Source: Hyphomicrobiales bacterium
GTDB lineage: Bacteria > Pseudomonadota > Alphaproteobacteria > Rhizobiales > Rhizobiaceae
Direction: 5' to 3'
NCBI GenBank assembly: GCA_900473915.1
Contig: UCNG01000011.1
Span: forward strand, 62,001 to 126,000
Length of the DNA: 64,000 nucleotides
Shown here: in pieces, positions 17,609-26,221 of the stretch
Position numbering within the stretch: the stretch's first letter is position 1
Layout of the letters: each line of letters opens with the position of its first letter
The notes under the pieces: model-generated
Database searches by the model: none
The model's input: the letters and a program-made list of their open reading frames with translations, nothing else
What the model was told of the DNA's origin: nothing
Made by a program: the position numbers and the translations under genes

Positions 17609-18349
17609 TCAGGCAGGTTCTTCCAGATTGACGCTCAGGGCGCGCAATTCTGTGGTATGCGGATGTGAGGTTCGCCCGGCACGCAAATCCTCGGCGCTAA
17701 GCTGCTCCACCATCTCCCCGTGCTGCATCACCCCAACTTGTGGGCATAGATGCGCAATTACCGCGAGATTGTGGCTCACCAACACATAGGTTAGGTTCTT
17801 TTCCGCGCGCAAATCCGCAAGAAGATTGAGAATTTCAGCCTGCACCGAAACGTCCAGTGCCGATGTCGGTTCATCGAGCAGCAGCACTTCCGGTTCTGCA
17901 ATCAGGGCGCGAGCAATTGCCACGCGTTGGCGCTGACCACCGGAAAGCTGGTGCGGAAAACGAAACCGTGCAGCTTTAGGCAGCGCGACTTCCTCAAGCA
18001 CCTTTTCAATCCGCTTATCGATATCGCCGATACCGTGAACCAGCAGAAGCTCGCTCAGGATGCGATCAATAGTCTGACGCGGATGCAGCGATCCAAACGG
18101 GTCCTGAAATACCATCTGCACCTGACGGAAGAAGGCAGGCGCACGCTTCGGGGCCGCATTTTTGCCGTCGAACGCGATACGGCCGCTCCATTGTTCGTTG
18201 AGGCCAGCCATAGCGCGCAGAATGGTGGATTTACCAGAACCGCTTTCACCAACGATACCAAAGCTGCCGCCCTTCGCCACATTGAAGGAAACACCCTTGA
18301 CGACTTCACGCTCATTGAAGCTGATGCGGAGTTGATCAATATCTATCAT
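17609..18349 (-). CDS. Di/oligopeptide ABC transporter ATP-binding protein (DppF-like)
   Basis: About 246 residues, with Walker A GESGSGKSTILRAM near residue 34, Q-loop MVFQDPFGSLHPRQTIDRIL, signature [15 protein letters not shown] and Walker [13 protein letters not shown]. The DPFGSLHPR motif is typical of DppF/OppF subunits. It is shorter than usual (about 320) and lacks the C-terminal oligopeptide-transporter extension with its cysteine motif. ATG 18349 overlaps the upstream ATPase stop; longer in-frame starts run antisense to nothing and lack support. It partners the second ATPase. Confidence 0.9.
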   Translation of the reverse strand: MIDIDQLRISFNEREVVKGVSFNVAKGGSFGIVGESGSGKSTILRAMAGLNEQWSGRIAFDGKNAAPKRAPAFFRQVQMVFQDPFGSLHPRQTIDRILSELLLVHGIGDIDKRIEKVLEEVALPKAARFRFPHQLSGGQRQRVAIARALIAEPEVLLLDEPTSALDVSVQAEILNLLADLRAEKNLTYVLVSHNLAVIAHLCPQVGVMQHGEMVEQLSAEDLRAGRTSHPHTTELRALSVNLEEPA

Positions 18350-19176
18350 GAGTTCAGCCAGCTTTCTTCCCGATTGAGAACCGGCAAACGATCGCGAGGA
18401 TGCGTGAGCGACGGAATGCAATTGAGAAGCCCCTTGGTGTATGGATGTTCGGCATGCACCAGTTCGGAAGCCTTCAACTCTTCCATGACACGGCCCATAT
18501 ACATGACCATGACCCGGTCGCAGAAATGAGACACGAGCGGGAGGTCATGGCTGATCAGGAGAAGCCCCATTCCGCGCTTGGAAACCAGATCGTCGATCAG
18601 GCGCAGAATTTCCGCCTGCACCGTGGCGTCCAGTGCTGATGTCGGTTCATCGGCAATGAGCAACTCGGGATCGGGCGCAAGCATCATGGCGATCATGACG
18701 CGTTGCCCCATACCGCCCGAAACCTCATGCGGATAAAGCTTCGCAACGTCGCGGGGATTGCGGATCATCACCTGATCGAGAAGATCGACCGCAGCATCCA
18801 TCGCCTGACGTTTGCTGCCGCCCTTATGGGTACGCCATGCTTCAGCCACTTGCACGCCTATGGTCTTGACCGGATTCAGCGAATATTTGGGATCCTGAAG
18901 AATGAAGCCTGCCCGCTTGCCGCGTATCTGACGCATGCCGCGTTCTGTCGCTGACAGAATATCGATACCGTCGAACGAAAGCTTGTCCGCCTTCACTTCG
19001 GCGATTGGCGGCAGCAGTTTCATGAGGGCGCGCGCGGTCAAGGACTTGCCCGAACCGCTTTCGCCGACAATGCCCAGTTTTTCGCGACCGAGCTGAAGCG
19101 AGATTCCGCGCACGGCATCAAAACGGCTGGTGCGCGTTTCAAAGCTGATTTGCAGATTTTTGATATCAACCAGCAT
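18346..19176 (-). CDS. Di/oligopeptide ABC transporter ATP-binding protein (DppD-like)
   Basis: About 276 residues, with Walker A GESGSGKSLTARALM, Q-loop FILQDPKYSLNPVKTIGVQ, signature VSGGMGQRVMIAMML and Walker [17 protein letters not shown]. The C-terminal end HAEHPYTKGLLNCIPSL is the start of the oligopeptide-transporter extension, truncated relative to DppD. ATG 19176 is preferred over TTG 19188 because of the purine-rich GAGAGAAC before it. It overlaps the DppF-like gene by four bases. Confidence 0.9.
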   Translation of the reverse strand: MLVDIKNLQISFETRTSRFDAVRGISLQLGREKLGIVGESGSGKSLTARALMKLLPPIAEVKADKLSFDGIDILSATERGMRQIRGKRAGFILQDPKYSLNPVKTIGVQVAEAWRTHKGGSKRQAMDAAVDLLDQVMIRNPRDVAKLYPHEVSGGMGQRVMIAMMLAPDPELLIADEPTSALDATVQAEILRLIDDLVSKRGMGLLLISHDLPLVSHFCDRVMVMYMGRVMEELKASELVHAEHPYTKGLLNCIPSLTHPRDRLPVLNREESWLNS

Positions 19177-19184
19177 CTGTTCTC

Positions 19185-20087
19185 TCAATTCTGCTTCGGA
19201 TCGAGCACGTCACGAAGACCGTCGCCAAGGAAATTGAACGCAAGCGAGACGAGGAAGATTGCAACGCCGGGGATGGTGGCAACCCACCATTGTTCGAAGA
19301 TAAAGCGCTTGGCGGTGGCGATCATCGCGCCCCATTCCGGTGACGGCGGCTGCGCACCCATTCCGAGGAAGCCGAGACTTGCAGCCGTAATGATGATCGA
19401 ACTCATATCGAGTGTGATGCGCACAATGACACTTGGCACGCAAAGCGGCATGATGTGGCGAAGAATGATGCGGAAAGGCATTGCGCCGGTCAGCTTGGCG
19501 GCTGCAATGAAATCGCTTTTGCGCAAGGTCATGGTTTCCGCACGTGCCAGACGCGCATAGGGTGGCCATGCAGTCAATGCAATTGCGAGCACCGCACTTT
19601 CCACGCCCGGCTTCAACGCGGCCACGAAGGCAAGCGCAAGAATCAAACGCGGGAACGCAAGAAAGACATCCGTGACGCGCATCAGCGCGGTATCGACGAT
19701 CCCGCCGAAATAACCGGCGATACAACCGATAAAGAGACCGATTGGCGCAACGAGAATGACGACGGCGATAACCATTCCGAGGGTGACGCGCCCACCATAA
19801 AGAATGCGCGAAAGAATATCGCGGCCCAGTTCATCAGTCCCAAACCAGTGCGATGCGGTGGGAGCAGAAAGCCGATTGCCGAGATCCTGCACACTTGGAT
19901 CATAGGGCGCCAGCAAGGGTGCGGCCAATGACAGGACGACGAACGCAACGATGATAAAAAGACCAATCATCGCGAGCGGATTGGCCTTGAGGTTCACCCA
20001 GATGCGATAGCGCCTGCCCCAATTGGCCTGTGAACGGGACGAAGGCGATTCATCCAGCGCCCAGTTATGAAAATTTCCAAACATCAT
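19185..20087 (-). CDS. Di/oligopeptide ABC transporter permease (DppC-like)
   Basis: A 300-residue permease. A cytoplasmic leader and first helix (LAMIGLFIIVAFVVLSLAAPLLAPYDP) are followed by the DppC/OppC-specific block HWFGTDELGRDILSRILYGGRVTLGM. The EAA loop SDFIAAAKLTGAMPFRIILRHIMP contacts the ATPases. The C-terminal WWVATIPGVAIFLVSLAFNFLGDGLRDVLDPK is the standard family ending. The start overlaps the DppB-like stop. Confidence 0.93.
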   Translation of the reverse strand: MMFGNFHNWALDESPSSRSQANWGRRYRIWVNLKANPLAMIGLFIIVAFVVLSLAAPLLAPYDPSVQDLGNRLSAPTASHWFGTDELGRDILSRILYGGRVTLGMVIAVVILVAPIGLFIGCIAGYFGGIVDTALMRVTDVFLAFPRLILALAFVAALKPGVESAVLAIALTAWPPYARLARAETMTLRKSDFIAAAKLTGAMPFRIILRHIMPLCVPSVIVRITLDMSSIIITAASLGFLGMGAQPPSPEWGAMIATAKRFIFEQWWVATIPGVAIFLVSLAFNFLGDGLRDVLDPKQN

Positions 20088-21097
20088 CGGACACGCGGAT
20101 CCAGAACTTTATAGAGGATATCGGCGAGCAGATTGAGCCCGACATAGATAACGCCGATGAGCAACGTGGCACCCACGACCGGGTTCATATCGGCATTCAT
20201 CAGCGACACGGTCAGATATTGGCCCAATCCCGGCCAGCTGAAGACGGTTTCCGTCACAACGGCGCCTTCGAGCAGGCCTGCATAGGTCAGCGCAAGAACC
20301 GTCACGAGCTGCACAGCCACGGTGGGGAAAGCATGCTTCCAGATGACGGAGGTCAGCGACAGGCCTTTCGCGCGCGCCGTAATCACGAATTCGCCCTTCA
20401 GCGCATCCAGCATGAAGGCCCGGGTCATTCGAGTGATATAGGCCATGCTGAAATAGGCGAGGATCAGAACTGGCTGAATCATGTGATAGACCGCATCCCA
20501 GAACGCGTCCCAATCACCTTCAATGAGACTGTCGATCGTGAGCAGGCCCGTTACATGCGGTATCATGCCCTCATAAATGATGTCCTGACGCCCCGGTCCC
20601 GGCGCGATATCGAGCGTCGCATAAAAGACCAGAAGCGAAATCAAGGCCAGCATGAAAACCGGAACCGAGTGACCAGCAAGACAGATCACACGGATCGTCT
20701 GGTCGACGACGGAACCCTGCCGGACGGCGGCCCAAACACCCAACGGAATACCGATAAGCGCAGCCACAAGGAGCGCAGCCGTCGCCAGCTCCAGTGTCGC
20801 CGGAAAATAACGGGCGATATCTTGCGTCACCGGATTGCGGGTCAAAATGGAATTGCCGAAATCACCGTGCAGCACCTGCCCGATATAATGGACGAACTGC
20901 ACTACAAGCGGCTGATCGAGCCCCATTTCTGCCCGGACACGCTGGATAACGGCCTCTGGCGCGTTGTCGCCCACAGCAGCAATAACAGGATCGACCGGCA
21001 TGACGCGGCCGATCATGAAGGTAATGACCATAAGCCCGAACAGCGTGATCAACACGCTGCTCAGGATACCGGTCAGATTCTTGAGGCTTTTCTTCAC
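20084..21097 (-). CDS. Di/oligopeptide ABC transporter permease (DppB-like)
   Basis: A 337-residue permease of the DppB/OppB type. The N-terminal helix LITLFGLMVITFMIGRVMPVDPV is followed by a periplasmic segment with VIQRVRAEMGLDQPLVVQFVHY. The EAA loop GEFVITARAKGLSLTSVIWKHAFP appears near residue 230, and the chain ends LNLLADILYKVLDPRVR, the usual DppB ending. It overlaps both neighbours by about four bases. Confidence 0.93.
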   Translation of the reverse strand: MKKSLKNLTGILSSVLITLFGLMVITFMIGRVMPVDPVIAAVGDNAPEAVIQRVRAEMGLDQPLVVQFVHYIGQVLHGDFGNSILTRNPVTQDIARYFPATLELATAALLVAALIGIPLGVWAAVRQGSVVDQTIRVICLAGHSVPVFMLALISLLVFYATLDIAPGPGRQDIIYEGMIPHVTGLLTIDSLIEGDWDAFWDAVYHMIQPVLILAYFSMAYITRMTRAFMLDALKGEFVITARAKGLSLTSVIWKHAFPTVAVQLVTVLALTYAGLLEGAVVTETVFSWPGLGQYLTVSLMNADMNPVVGATLLIGVIYVGLNLLADILYKVLDPRVR

Positions 21098-22692
21098 GCC
21101 TTGGCGATCCCTGCATAGGAGTGAGAGTCGGAGAGAACGCCGAGGCGCATTCCGGTTACATCCTTGCGGCAGGCAGCCGTCTCGAATTTCTGCATCATGA
21201 TGATGAACGGGCTGTTGTTCATGAACTCACGCTGCAGATCTTCGTACATCTTTACCCGCTTTGCAGGATCCTGTTCGTCGCGCGCGGCGAGAGACTTTTT
21301 GGCAAAATCCTCATTCTGGAAATGCGAGCGCCAGGCAAAAGGCTTGGTCTTCGCATCGTCGGAATTGTCTGGATTGTTGCAGAATACGTCAACATTGGTA
21401 TTCGGGTCGAAATAGTCGGATCCCCATACTGTCAATGCCATCTGGTGTTCACGAGCGCGCATCTTCGTCAGAACCTGACGATTTTCAGCAGCCAGCAACT
21501 CCACCTTGATACCGATTTCGGCAAGGCTTGCCTGAATTGCCTGCGCGATATCCGGGCTCGGCTGCGCCGAATAATGGTCCATCTTGACCGTAAAACCGTC
21601 AGGAACACCAGCTTCCGCGAGCAAAGCCTTCGCCTTTGCAATATCCTTCTTGAAAGGATTCTCATTCAGCGCGGCAGGGAAACCCTCCGGAACCAGCGCC
21701 TGATGAACCTTGTAGTTCAGCGGAACGATGTTTTTCTGGATACCGTCATAGTCCACGGCCCATTTGATCGCTTCCCAGACTTTTGGCTTGGCAAGAACTT
21801 CCACGCTCTGGTTGAGCGACATCAGCATCAGGCCGCCAACGCCCTTACGCACCAGATTGTAGTTCTCATCGCCGTCCAGCACGCGAAGCTGCTCGGTGGT
21901 GAGATTACGAGCAATATCGACATCGCCTTTCTGAAGCATCAAAAGCTGCGAGGACGGATCAGCCACATGACGCAAAAGAATGCGCTTCACATTACCCTTG
22001 TAAGCGCCATGCGGATTGACGTTCAGAATGATGCTTTCGCTCGGCTTCCACGAAGCCAGAACCCACTCGCCCGAACCGGCGCTGTTCTTCTGAAGCCAGC
22101 CGTTACCGAGATCATCACCGGCTGCATTTTCAAGAACGATCTTCTTCTCAACGATGCTGGCAACGCTTGCGGACAGGCAATATAGCAGGAACGGCAGCGA
22201 TGTAGACTGTTCCAGCTTCAAGGTAAGCGTCGACGCATCGGTGGCGACGATGCTCGTTTCAGCATTCTCAGGCGTGAAACCGAACTGGCCGATAATGAAA
22301 GCCGGGCCCTTGTTCATCTTGATCGCGCGTTGCAGCGAGAAAGCGACGTCTTCCGCAGTGATCTGCGCACCGCTGGCAAACTTGGCGTCTGGATTGATCT
22401 TGAAGGTGAAGACCTTGCCGTCAGCATCCGCTTCCCAGGAAACGGCAACGCCGCCTTCCACCTGATCGGGATTGGAAAGGCTTGGATGGACCAGACGCTG
22501 ATACATGTTGTTGCAGATTTCGCTGCCAACAGCTTCGAAGCTCTCATGGGGATCAAGGCTGGTCATATTGTCCAGCTGCTGGGCCACAACGAGAATGTCC
22601 TGACGTCCGGCTCCAATGGCAGGCAAAATGCTTGCATAGGAAAGGAAAGGAACGGCAGCAGCGCCTGCCAGAAAACCGCGTCTTGAAATCAT
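21094..22692 (-). CDS. Di/oligopeptide ABC transporter substrate-binding protein
   Basis: A 532-residue SBP_bac_5 protein. The N-terminus MISRRGFLAGAAAVPFLSYA carries a twin-arginine-like SRRGFLAG motif followed by a hydrophobic run, so export by Tat is possible. The family block FTFKINPDAKFASGAQITAEDVAFSLQRA is clear. ATG 22692 has GAGGAG seven bases upstream, which decides against the longer frame to 22710. As the first gene of the operon it defines the imported peptide. The downstream D-aminopeptidase-like enzyme and divergent dipeptidase suggest short, possibly D-residue-containing peptides. Confidence 0.9.
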   Translation of the reverse strand: MISRRGFLAGAAAVPFLSYASILPAIGAGRQDILVVAQQLDNMTSLDPHESFEAVGSEICNNMYQRLVHPSLSNPDQVEGGVAVSWEADADGKVFTFKINPDAKFASGAQITAEDVAFSLQRAIKMNKGPAFIIGQFGFTPENAETSIVATDASTLTLKLEQSTSLPFLLYCLSASVASIVEKKIVLENAAGDDLGNGWLQKNSAGSGEWVLASWKPSESIILNVNPHGAYKGNVKRILLRHVADPSSQLLMLQKGDVDIARNLTTEQLRVLDGDENYNLVRKGVGGLMLMSLNQSVEVLAKPKVWEAIKWAVDYDGIQKNIVPLNYKVHQALVPEGFPAALNENPFKKDIAKAKALLAEAGVPDGFTVKMDHYSAQPSPDIAQAIQASLAEIGIKVELLAAENRQVLTKMRAREHQMALTVWGSDYFDPNTNVDVFCNNPDNSDDAKTKPFAWRSHFQNEDFAKKSLAARDEQDPAKRVKMYEDLQREFMNNSPFIIMMQKFETAACRKDVTGMRLGVLSDSHSYAGIAKA

Positions 22693-23001
22693 TGAGAGCT
22701 CCTCTTGCAACGCTTTCGGGCTGCCTCCCTGAAATTGGGAGCCATATCGACAGCGTTTTATCTCTGAATATAATTTTCTAGCTTCCCGCTATCACGTCAC
22801 CCAGCGCAGGGGCCAATGCAGAATTGCGCATCCCCTATGCAGAGTTTGCATGACTCACAACTAAAAGAGAACTTTTGCATATAAGAATCGCTCTTCATGC
22901 AGCGCAGTCATATCGAGTGACCAAAATCGCATTTGCAATTCTTCCCGCTTGGGTCCATCACCCCCACTCAAATATCAGGCTTGATTTGAAAAGGCTTCCC
23001 C
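22693..23001. promoter_or_regulatory. Divergent promoter region with tandem TGCA palindromes
   Basis: This 309-base gap lies between the peptide ABC operon and the divergent dipeptidase gene. Two related inverted repeats stand 21 bp apart: ATGCAGAATTGCGCAT (22816-22831) and ATGCAGAGTTTGCAT (22837-22851). Further half-sites follow as TTGCAT at 22875 and ATGCAG at 22897. The two-helical-turn spacing suggests cooperative binding of one regulator on the same DNA face. No ORF of note is present. Confidence 0.5.
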
Positions 23002-24042
23002 ATGGCGACAGAGCAAAAGATATCCGTTTTCGATGGTCACAACGATGTGCTGTTGCGTCTGTGGTCATCGGATGCACCCGCGCCGGAAAAGCGTTTTCTT
23101 GAAGGTGAGAAGGTCGGACATATAGACCTTCCGCGCGCTCAAAAAGGTGGGCTGGGCGGCGGACTTTGCGCAGTATATGTGCCCTCGCCTTCACGTGAAC
23201 TCGACGCTAACGGCAATCTTGCAACGCCGAGCCAGGCAGAGGCGATGAAGGCAACGCTTGCCATGTCGGCGATCCTTCTCAAGATCGAGCGGGCATCGGA
23301 AGGCAAGGTTCGCGTTTGCCGCACGGCAGCAGATATTCGCGACGCATTCGCCAATGGAATTTTTGCTGCGGTCTATCATATTGAAGGTGTCGAGGCTTTT
23401 GCCGAGGACCTGGATGCCCTTTATGTATTGCATGAAGCCGGATTGCGAACCCTTGGGCCGGTCTGGAGCCGCCCGAATATTTTTGCCCACGGAATTCCGT
23501 TCCGGTTTCCCGCATCGCCTGATATCGGCCCGGGCCTGACCGATCATGGTAAGGCACTCATTCGCGCCTGCAACGAACTCAAGGTCATGATCGACCTCTC
23601 CCACATGAACGAGAAAGGTTTCTGGGACATTGCGGCCATTTCCGATGCACCGCTTGTCGCCTCGCATTCCAATGCTCACGCTCTTTGCCAGCAGAGCCGC
23701 AATCTGACCGACAAGCAGCTGGATGCCATTCGTGACACCGGTGGGCTGGTCGGATTGAATTTCGGCGTTTCATTCCTGCGTGAAGATGGAAAACGCGATC
23801 CAAACACCGATTTGACCGAGCTTGTGCGCCATGCGGACTATATCGTCAATCGCATCGGGATCGATCATCTGGCTCTGGGGTCCGATTTTGATGGCACCAC
23901 GATTTCTTCGACACTTCGGGACGTTGGTGATCTGCAGCTCGTTATAGAAGCCTTCCGCAAGCATGGTTATGACGACGCTTCCATCGTCAAGCTGGCTCAT
24001 GGAAACTGGATCAATGTCCTTGAACGGACATGGGGCGCTTAA
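23002..24042 (+). CDS. Membrane dipeptidase-like zinc hydrolase (peptidase M19)
   Basis: A 346-residue renal-dipeptidase-type amidohydrolase. Metal ligands are visible: H13 and D15 in DGHND, E128 in YHIEGVEAF, a histidine in LVASHSNAHAL, and the aspartate in LALGSDFDG. M19 enzymes cleave dipeptides, including those with a D-residue at the C-terminal side, which most dipeptidases cannot do. No signal peptide is seen, so it is likely cytoplasmic. It is divergent from the peptide importer operon and probably co-regulated, processing imported dipeptides. Confidence 0.92.
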   Translation: MATEQKISVFDGHNDVLLRLWSSDAPAPEKRFLEGEKVGHIDLPRAQKGGLGGGLCAVYVPSPSRELDANGNLATPSQAEAMKATLAMSAILLKIERASEGKVRVCRTAADIRDAFANGIFAAVYHIEGVEAFAEDLDALYVLHEAGLRTLGPVWSRPNIFAHGIPFRFPASPDIGPGLTDHGKALIRACNELKVMIDLSHMNEKGFWDIAAISDAPLVASHSNAHALCQQSRNLTDKQLDAIRDTGGLVGLNFGVSFLREDGKRDPNTDLTELVRHADYIVNRIGIDHLALGSDFDGTTISSTLRDVGDLQLVIEAFRKHGYDDASIVKLAHGNWINVLERTWGA

Positions 24043-24055
24043 CGGCGAACAGAAA

Positions 24056-24082
24056 TGATCTCACCCTTCAAGGGTGAGATCA
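24056..24082. terminator. Shared terminator hairpin embedded in coding sequence
   Basis: TGATCTCACCCTT (24056-24068) is a perfect inverted repeat of AAGGGTGAGATCA (24070-24082). Its right half encodes the last codons (Asp-Leu-Thr-Leu-Glu-Gly) and stop of the convergent minus-strand gene. On the minus strand TTTCTGTT follows, giving a plausible terminator; it may also block read-through from the dipeptidase gene. Confidence 0.7.
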
Positions 24083-24387
24083 AAAACGTGATGATGTATA
24101 TGACCGTCGAACATTTCCAGGAGGCCCTTCGTGGCCTCCCGACTTGCATAGCGGACAGGTGAAGCAAGCGCTTCCGCCAAAGCCTCCCTACTGTCATATT
24201 TGGTCCAAAGAACCATCGGGTACGCAGGCGCGCCTTCGTCGCGCTCGACCGCATAAAGGACGCGCACTTCCCTGATCCCCGGAAAATCAAGCCACATCGG
24301 CATGAGGGTTTCAGCCACATAAGCTTTGAACGCATCCTCGCGCCCAGCATGAATTGTGCCTTCAAAAAAGGCCTGTCTGACAATCAT
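24061..24387 (-). CDS. Small dimeric alpha/beta-barrel (EthD/ABM-like) protein
   Basis: A 108-residue protein with the ferredoxin-like pattern of the dimeric alpha-beta barrel superfamily: an N-terminal strand VRQAFFEGTIHAG, a helix with FKAYVAETLMPMWLDFPG, strand EVRVLYAV, strand YPMVLWTKYDSREALAEAL and a C-terminal GHIHHHVFDLTLEG. Such proteins include monooxygenases, decarboxylases and mutarotases as well as uncharacterised members; I cannot assign a reaction. It starts about 10 bases after the 2-hydroxyacid dehydrogenase stop and so is the last gene of that ABC operon. Confidence 0.65.
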   Translation of the reverse strand: MIVRQAFFEGTIHAGREDAFKAYVAETLMPMWLDFPGIREVRVLYAVERDEGAPAYPMVLWTKYDSREALAEALASPVRYASREATKGLLEMFDGHIHHHVFDLTLEG

Positions 24388-24396
24388 GGGAAGAAC

Positions 24397-25347
24397 TCAG
24401 TTTACCTTGGTTGGCGGAACTTCGCCGGAAAAATGCGCTGCAAGATTGGCGAGTACCAGTTCGCCCATTCCGATACGCGTTTCTACTGTTGCGCTGCCCT
24501 GATGCGGCATCAGCACTATATTTGGCGCAGTAAAAAAATCTTCTCGTATGGTTGGTTCATTGACGAAGACGTCAAGACCAGCGCCTGCAATAGTCCGGTT
24601 ATCCAAAGCAGCGAGAAGTGCATCTTCGTCAACAACACTGCCTCGGGCGACATTGACCAGATAACCCTTGCTCCCCAGAGCGGCGAGCACCTCAGCGTTC
24701 ACAATGTTGGCGGTCGACGAAGTAGCCGCGACACAAACCGCGAGCACGTCACTTTCCCGGGCAAGTTCTATCGGTGTTGCATGTGCAATCCAGTTCGTGC
24801 CCGCAACGGGCGAGCGATTCCAGTAATGCACTTCCATGCCAAATGCTTCCGCTCGCTGTGCAAAGGACTTTCCGATCTGGCCAAGCCCAAGAACACCAAC
24901 CCGCTTGCCCTTTGGGCTAACCCCAAGAGGGAACCCTTCCCGGCGCGCCCATTTTCCTTCCCGTACAAAATGATCACCTGCTGCAACATGGCGCATTACT
25001 GCCAGCATCAGCGCGATCCCAATGTCAGCGACATCATCGGTCAAGACACCGGGTGTCGTGCTGACATGCACGTTGCGGTTCCGCGCAAAGGCAAGATCGA
25101 CCTTATCTGTTCCGACACCGTTGATGGCGATCAAACCAAGCGACGGCAGACGCTCCATCCATTCGTTGGAAAGTCCAGTTCCACCGCCAGTAACAACGGC
25201 GCGGATGGTGCCGAGGGCTGCATCGATCGCCGCTTTGTCTTCGGGCTTGTACAGCCGGAGAACCCTGTAGGCCGCATCCAATCGATCTTCGATCAACGGC
25301 ATCATCGGCTCAATGAGCAGAACTTCATTCGTCACTTCAGGCTCCAT
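24397..25347 (-). CDS. D-isomer-specific 2-hydroxyacid dehydrogenase (GhrB-like)
   Basis: A 316-residue NAD(P)-dependent dehydrogenase. The nucleotide-binding motif GLGQIGKSFAQRAEAFG lies near residue 152. The catalytic residues appear as the Arg of NVARGSVVDEDALLAAL, the Glu of VFVNEP and the His of LMPHQGSAT. Substrates of this group include glyoxylate, hydroxypyruvate and 2-ketogluconate. ATG 25347 is preferred over TTG 25353. It follows the amino-acid-type ABC ATPase by 20 bases, so it probably reduces or oxidises a product of the imported solute. Confidence 0.88.
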   Translation of the reverse strand: MEPEVTNEVLLIEPMMPLIEDRLDAAYRVLRLYKPEDKAAIDAALGTIRAVVTGGGTGLSNEWMERLPSLGLIAINGVGTDKVDLAFARNRNVHVSTTPGVLTDDVADIGIALMLAVMRHVAAGDHFVREGKWARREGFPLGVSPKGKRVGVLGLGQIGKSFAQRAEAFGMEVHYWNRSPVAGTNWIAHATPIELARESDVLAVCVAATSSTANIVNAEVLAALGSKGYLVNVARGSVVDEDALLAALDNRTIAGAGLDVFVNEPTIREDFFTAPNIVLMPHQGSATVETRIGMGELVLANLAAHFSGEVPPTKVN

Positions 25348-25367
25348 TATCAATCCATTGGAAACTA

Positions 25368-26147
25368 TCAGGAAATCTGGCCAATAAATGCCCTCGTGCG
25401 CTCATGTTTCGGATTGCCGAAGAATTCTTCCGGTTCTGCCATTTCCAGAATTTGCCCTTGATCCATGAAGATCACGCGATCAGCCACCTGCCGCGCAAAA
25501 CCCATTTCGTGGGTAACGCAAAGCATGGTCATGCCTTCCTTGGCGAGATCGATCATAGTGTCCAGAACTTCCTTGACCATTTCAGGATCGAGCGCAGAGG
25601 TGGGCTCATCGAAAAGCATGATCTTGGGGTTCATGCAAAGCGCACGGGCAATGGCCACACGCTGTTGCTGTCCCCCGGAAAGCTGGGCTGGATATTTATC
25701 CGCCTGTTCGGGAATGCGGACGCGTTCAAGGTACTTACGTGCGGTCTTTTCAGCTTCAGCTTTCGAAACGCCCCGCACCTTCATCGGTGCCAAAGTGCAG
25801 TTTTCAAGAACCGTCATATGCGGAAAGAGATTAAACTGCTGGAAAACCATACCGGTTTCCTGCCGCACAATATCGACGTTCTTACCGCCTGCAGTCAGGT
25901 CGTGGCCATCAACAATGATGCGACCCTCCTGAATGGTCTCCAGCTGGTTGATGCAGCGAATGAGGGTGGACTTCCCCGAACCAGATGGGCCGCAAATAAC
26001 AATGCGTTCGCCGCGGGATACAGTCAGATTGATATTCCGGAGCGCATGGTACGTGCCATACCACTTGTTCACCCCTTGCATAAGCACTGCAGAACCAGAA
26101 GCATCGTGCTGCATCTGGTTCGTCGTTCCCTGAGCCATCTGGTTCAT
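25368..26147 (-). CDS. Polar amino-acid ABC transporter ATP-binding protein (GlnQ-like)
   Basis: About 259 residues. Walker [16 protein letters not shown] is followed by Q-loop [22 protein letters not shown], signature [17 protein letters not shown], Walker [17 protein letters not shown] and switch [15 protein letters not shown], all diagnostic of GlnQ/HisP/ArtP-type ATPases. ATG 26147 was chosen because upstream frame sequence lacks family similarity; a roughly 15-residue polar leader remains. It sits between the binding protein and the hydroxyacid dehydrogenase in one operon. Confidence 0.92.
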   Translation of the reverse strand: MNQMAQGTTNQMQHDASGSAVLMQGVNKWYGTYHALRNINLTVSRGERIVICGPSGSGKSTLIRCINQLETIQEGRIIVDGHDLTAGGKNVDIVRQETGMVFQQFNLFPHMTVLENCTLAPMKVRGVSKAEAEKTARKYLERVRIPEQADKYPAQLSGGQQQRVAIARALCMNPKIMLFDEPTSALDPEMVKEVLDTMIDLAKEGMTMLCVTHEMGFARQVADRVIFMDQGQILEMAEPEEFFGNPKHERTRAFIGQIS

Positions 26148-26221
26148 GTCGAGAAACTCACTTTCGTGGAATAGATCGCCACGCCCGCCGAATAAGCGGG
26201 CATGGCGGAGTTCGAGAACTC

